Shown here one piece after another: positions 62,624 through 64,000 of a DNA stretch of 64,000 nt; position 1 is the stretch's first letter; each line of letters starts with the position of its first letter. The notes beneath the pieces were generated by a model. It was given only the letters and a program-made list of their open reading frames with translations. It was not told the DNA's origin and ran no database searches. Location of the stretch: positions 128,924 to 192,923 of the forward strand of contig NZ_ACIS01000004.1 in NCBI RefSeq assembly GCF_000174355.1, in the 5' to 3' direction. This stretch comes from Pseudogulbenkiania ferrooxidans 2002 (GTDB lineage Bacteria; Pseudomonadota; Gammaproteobacteria; Burkholderiales; Chromobacteriaceae). A program made the translations under genes and the position numbers.

Positions 62624-64000
<1,377 letters not shown>

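Overview
The window looks like chromosome of a GC-rich betaproteobacterium of the order Neisseriales, most likely the Chromobacteriaceae (Chromobacterium, Pseudogulbenkiania, Gulbenkiania or Vogesella-like). The evidence is a Neisseria-type porin, the order rpsB-tsf-pyrH-frr-uppS-cdsA-dxr-rseP-bamA-skp-lpxD-fabZ-lpxA-lpxB-rnhB, an rpe/gph/trpE cluster, and small families such as DUF3579 and DUF2788. Assignments rest on reading the translated sequences; no database search was run.

Layout. 1-7.4 kb: the 3' end of a PpiD-type periplasmic foldase, Fe superoxide dismutase, a YhiN-type flavoprotein, replicative helicase DnaB, a small 2Fe-2S protein with an alpha/beta hydrolase, a NodI-like ABC ATPase without a permease, and methionine aminopeptidase. 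7.5-16.9 kb: porin, DUF3579 protein, DinG helicase, an Orn/Lys/Arg decarboxylase, argF, argG and a small membrane protein. 16.9-20.7 kb (minus strand): rpe-SDR-gph-trpE, with a possible Trp-rich leader peptide before trpE. 20.8-29.7 kb: apaG, an Atm1-type exporter, PepD, a minus-strand trio (CPA2 antiporter, YbdK ligase, NudC), MtfA and a small membrane protein. 29.7-44.8 kb: the core translation, isoprenoid, envelope and lipid A block, ending in rnhB and a family 6 DNA glycosylase. 44.9-47.5 kb: mobB-moeA-ferredoxin.

47.7-62.1 kb is the accessory part. A PcaC-like decarboxylase diverges from a long operon: AA_synth protein, alpha/beta hydrolase, flavin reductase with a Nudix-like tail, luciferase-like monooxygenase, aldehyde dehydrogenase, NIPSNAP protein, a complete polyamine/opine-type ABC importer, a second aldehyde dehydrogenase of GabD type, and a GntR/FCD regulator. 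The divergent promoter carries two TGGTATACCA-type palindromes, the expected operator type for that regulator. Together these look like uptake plus flavin-dependent oxygenation, hydrolysis and aldehyde oxidation of an unknown, probably nitrogenous, substrate. Next comes a two-gene version of the 3-dehydroshikimate dehydratase/HPPD-like fusion known as QuiC1. The window ends inside clpB, which has a convincing heat-shock promoter.

The most unusual signal is not a gene. The 12-mer GGTTGGCCGAAG occurs 12 times exactly in 64 kb, with at least eight further copies at one mismatch. Copies lie on both strands, in most possible reading frames, and twice as inverted pairs just after genes. This is how DNA uptake sequences behave in Neisseria and Haemophilus, but the motif is unlike either. 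A second layer is a set of large intergenic palindromic repeats at about 15.1, 45.2, 47.6 and 57.6 kb.
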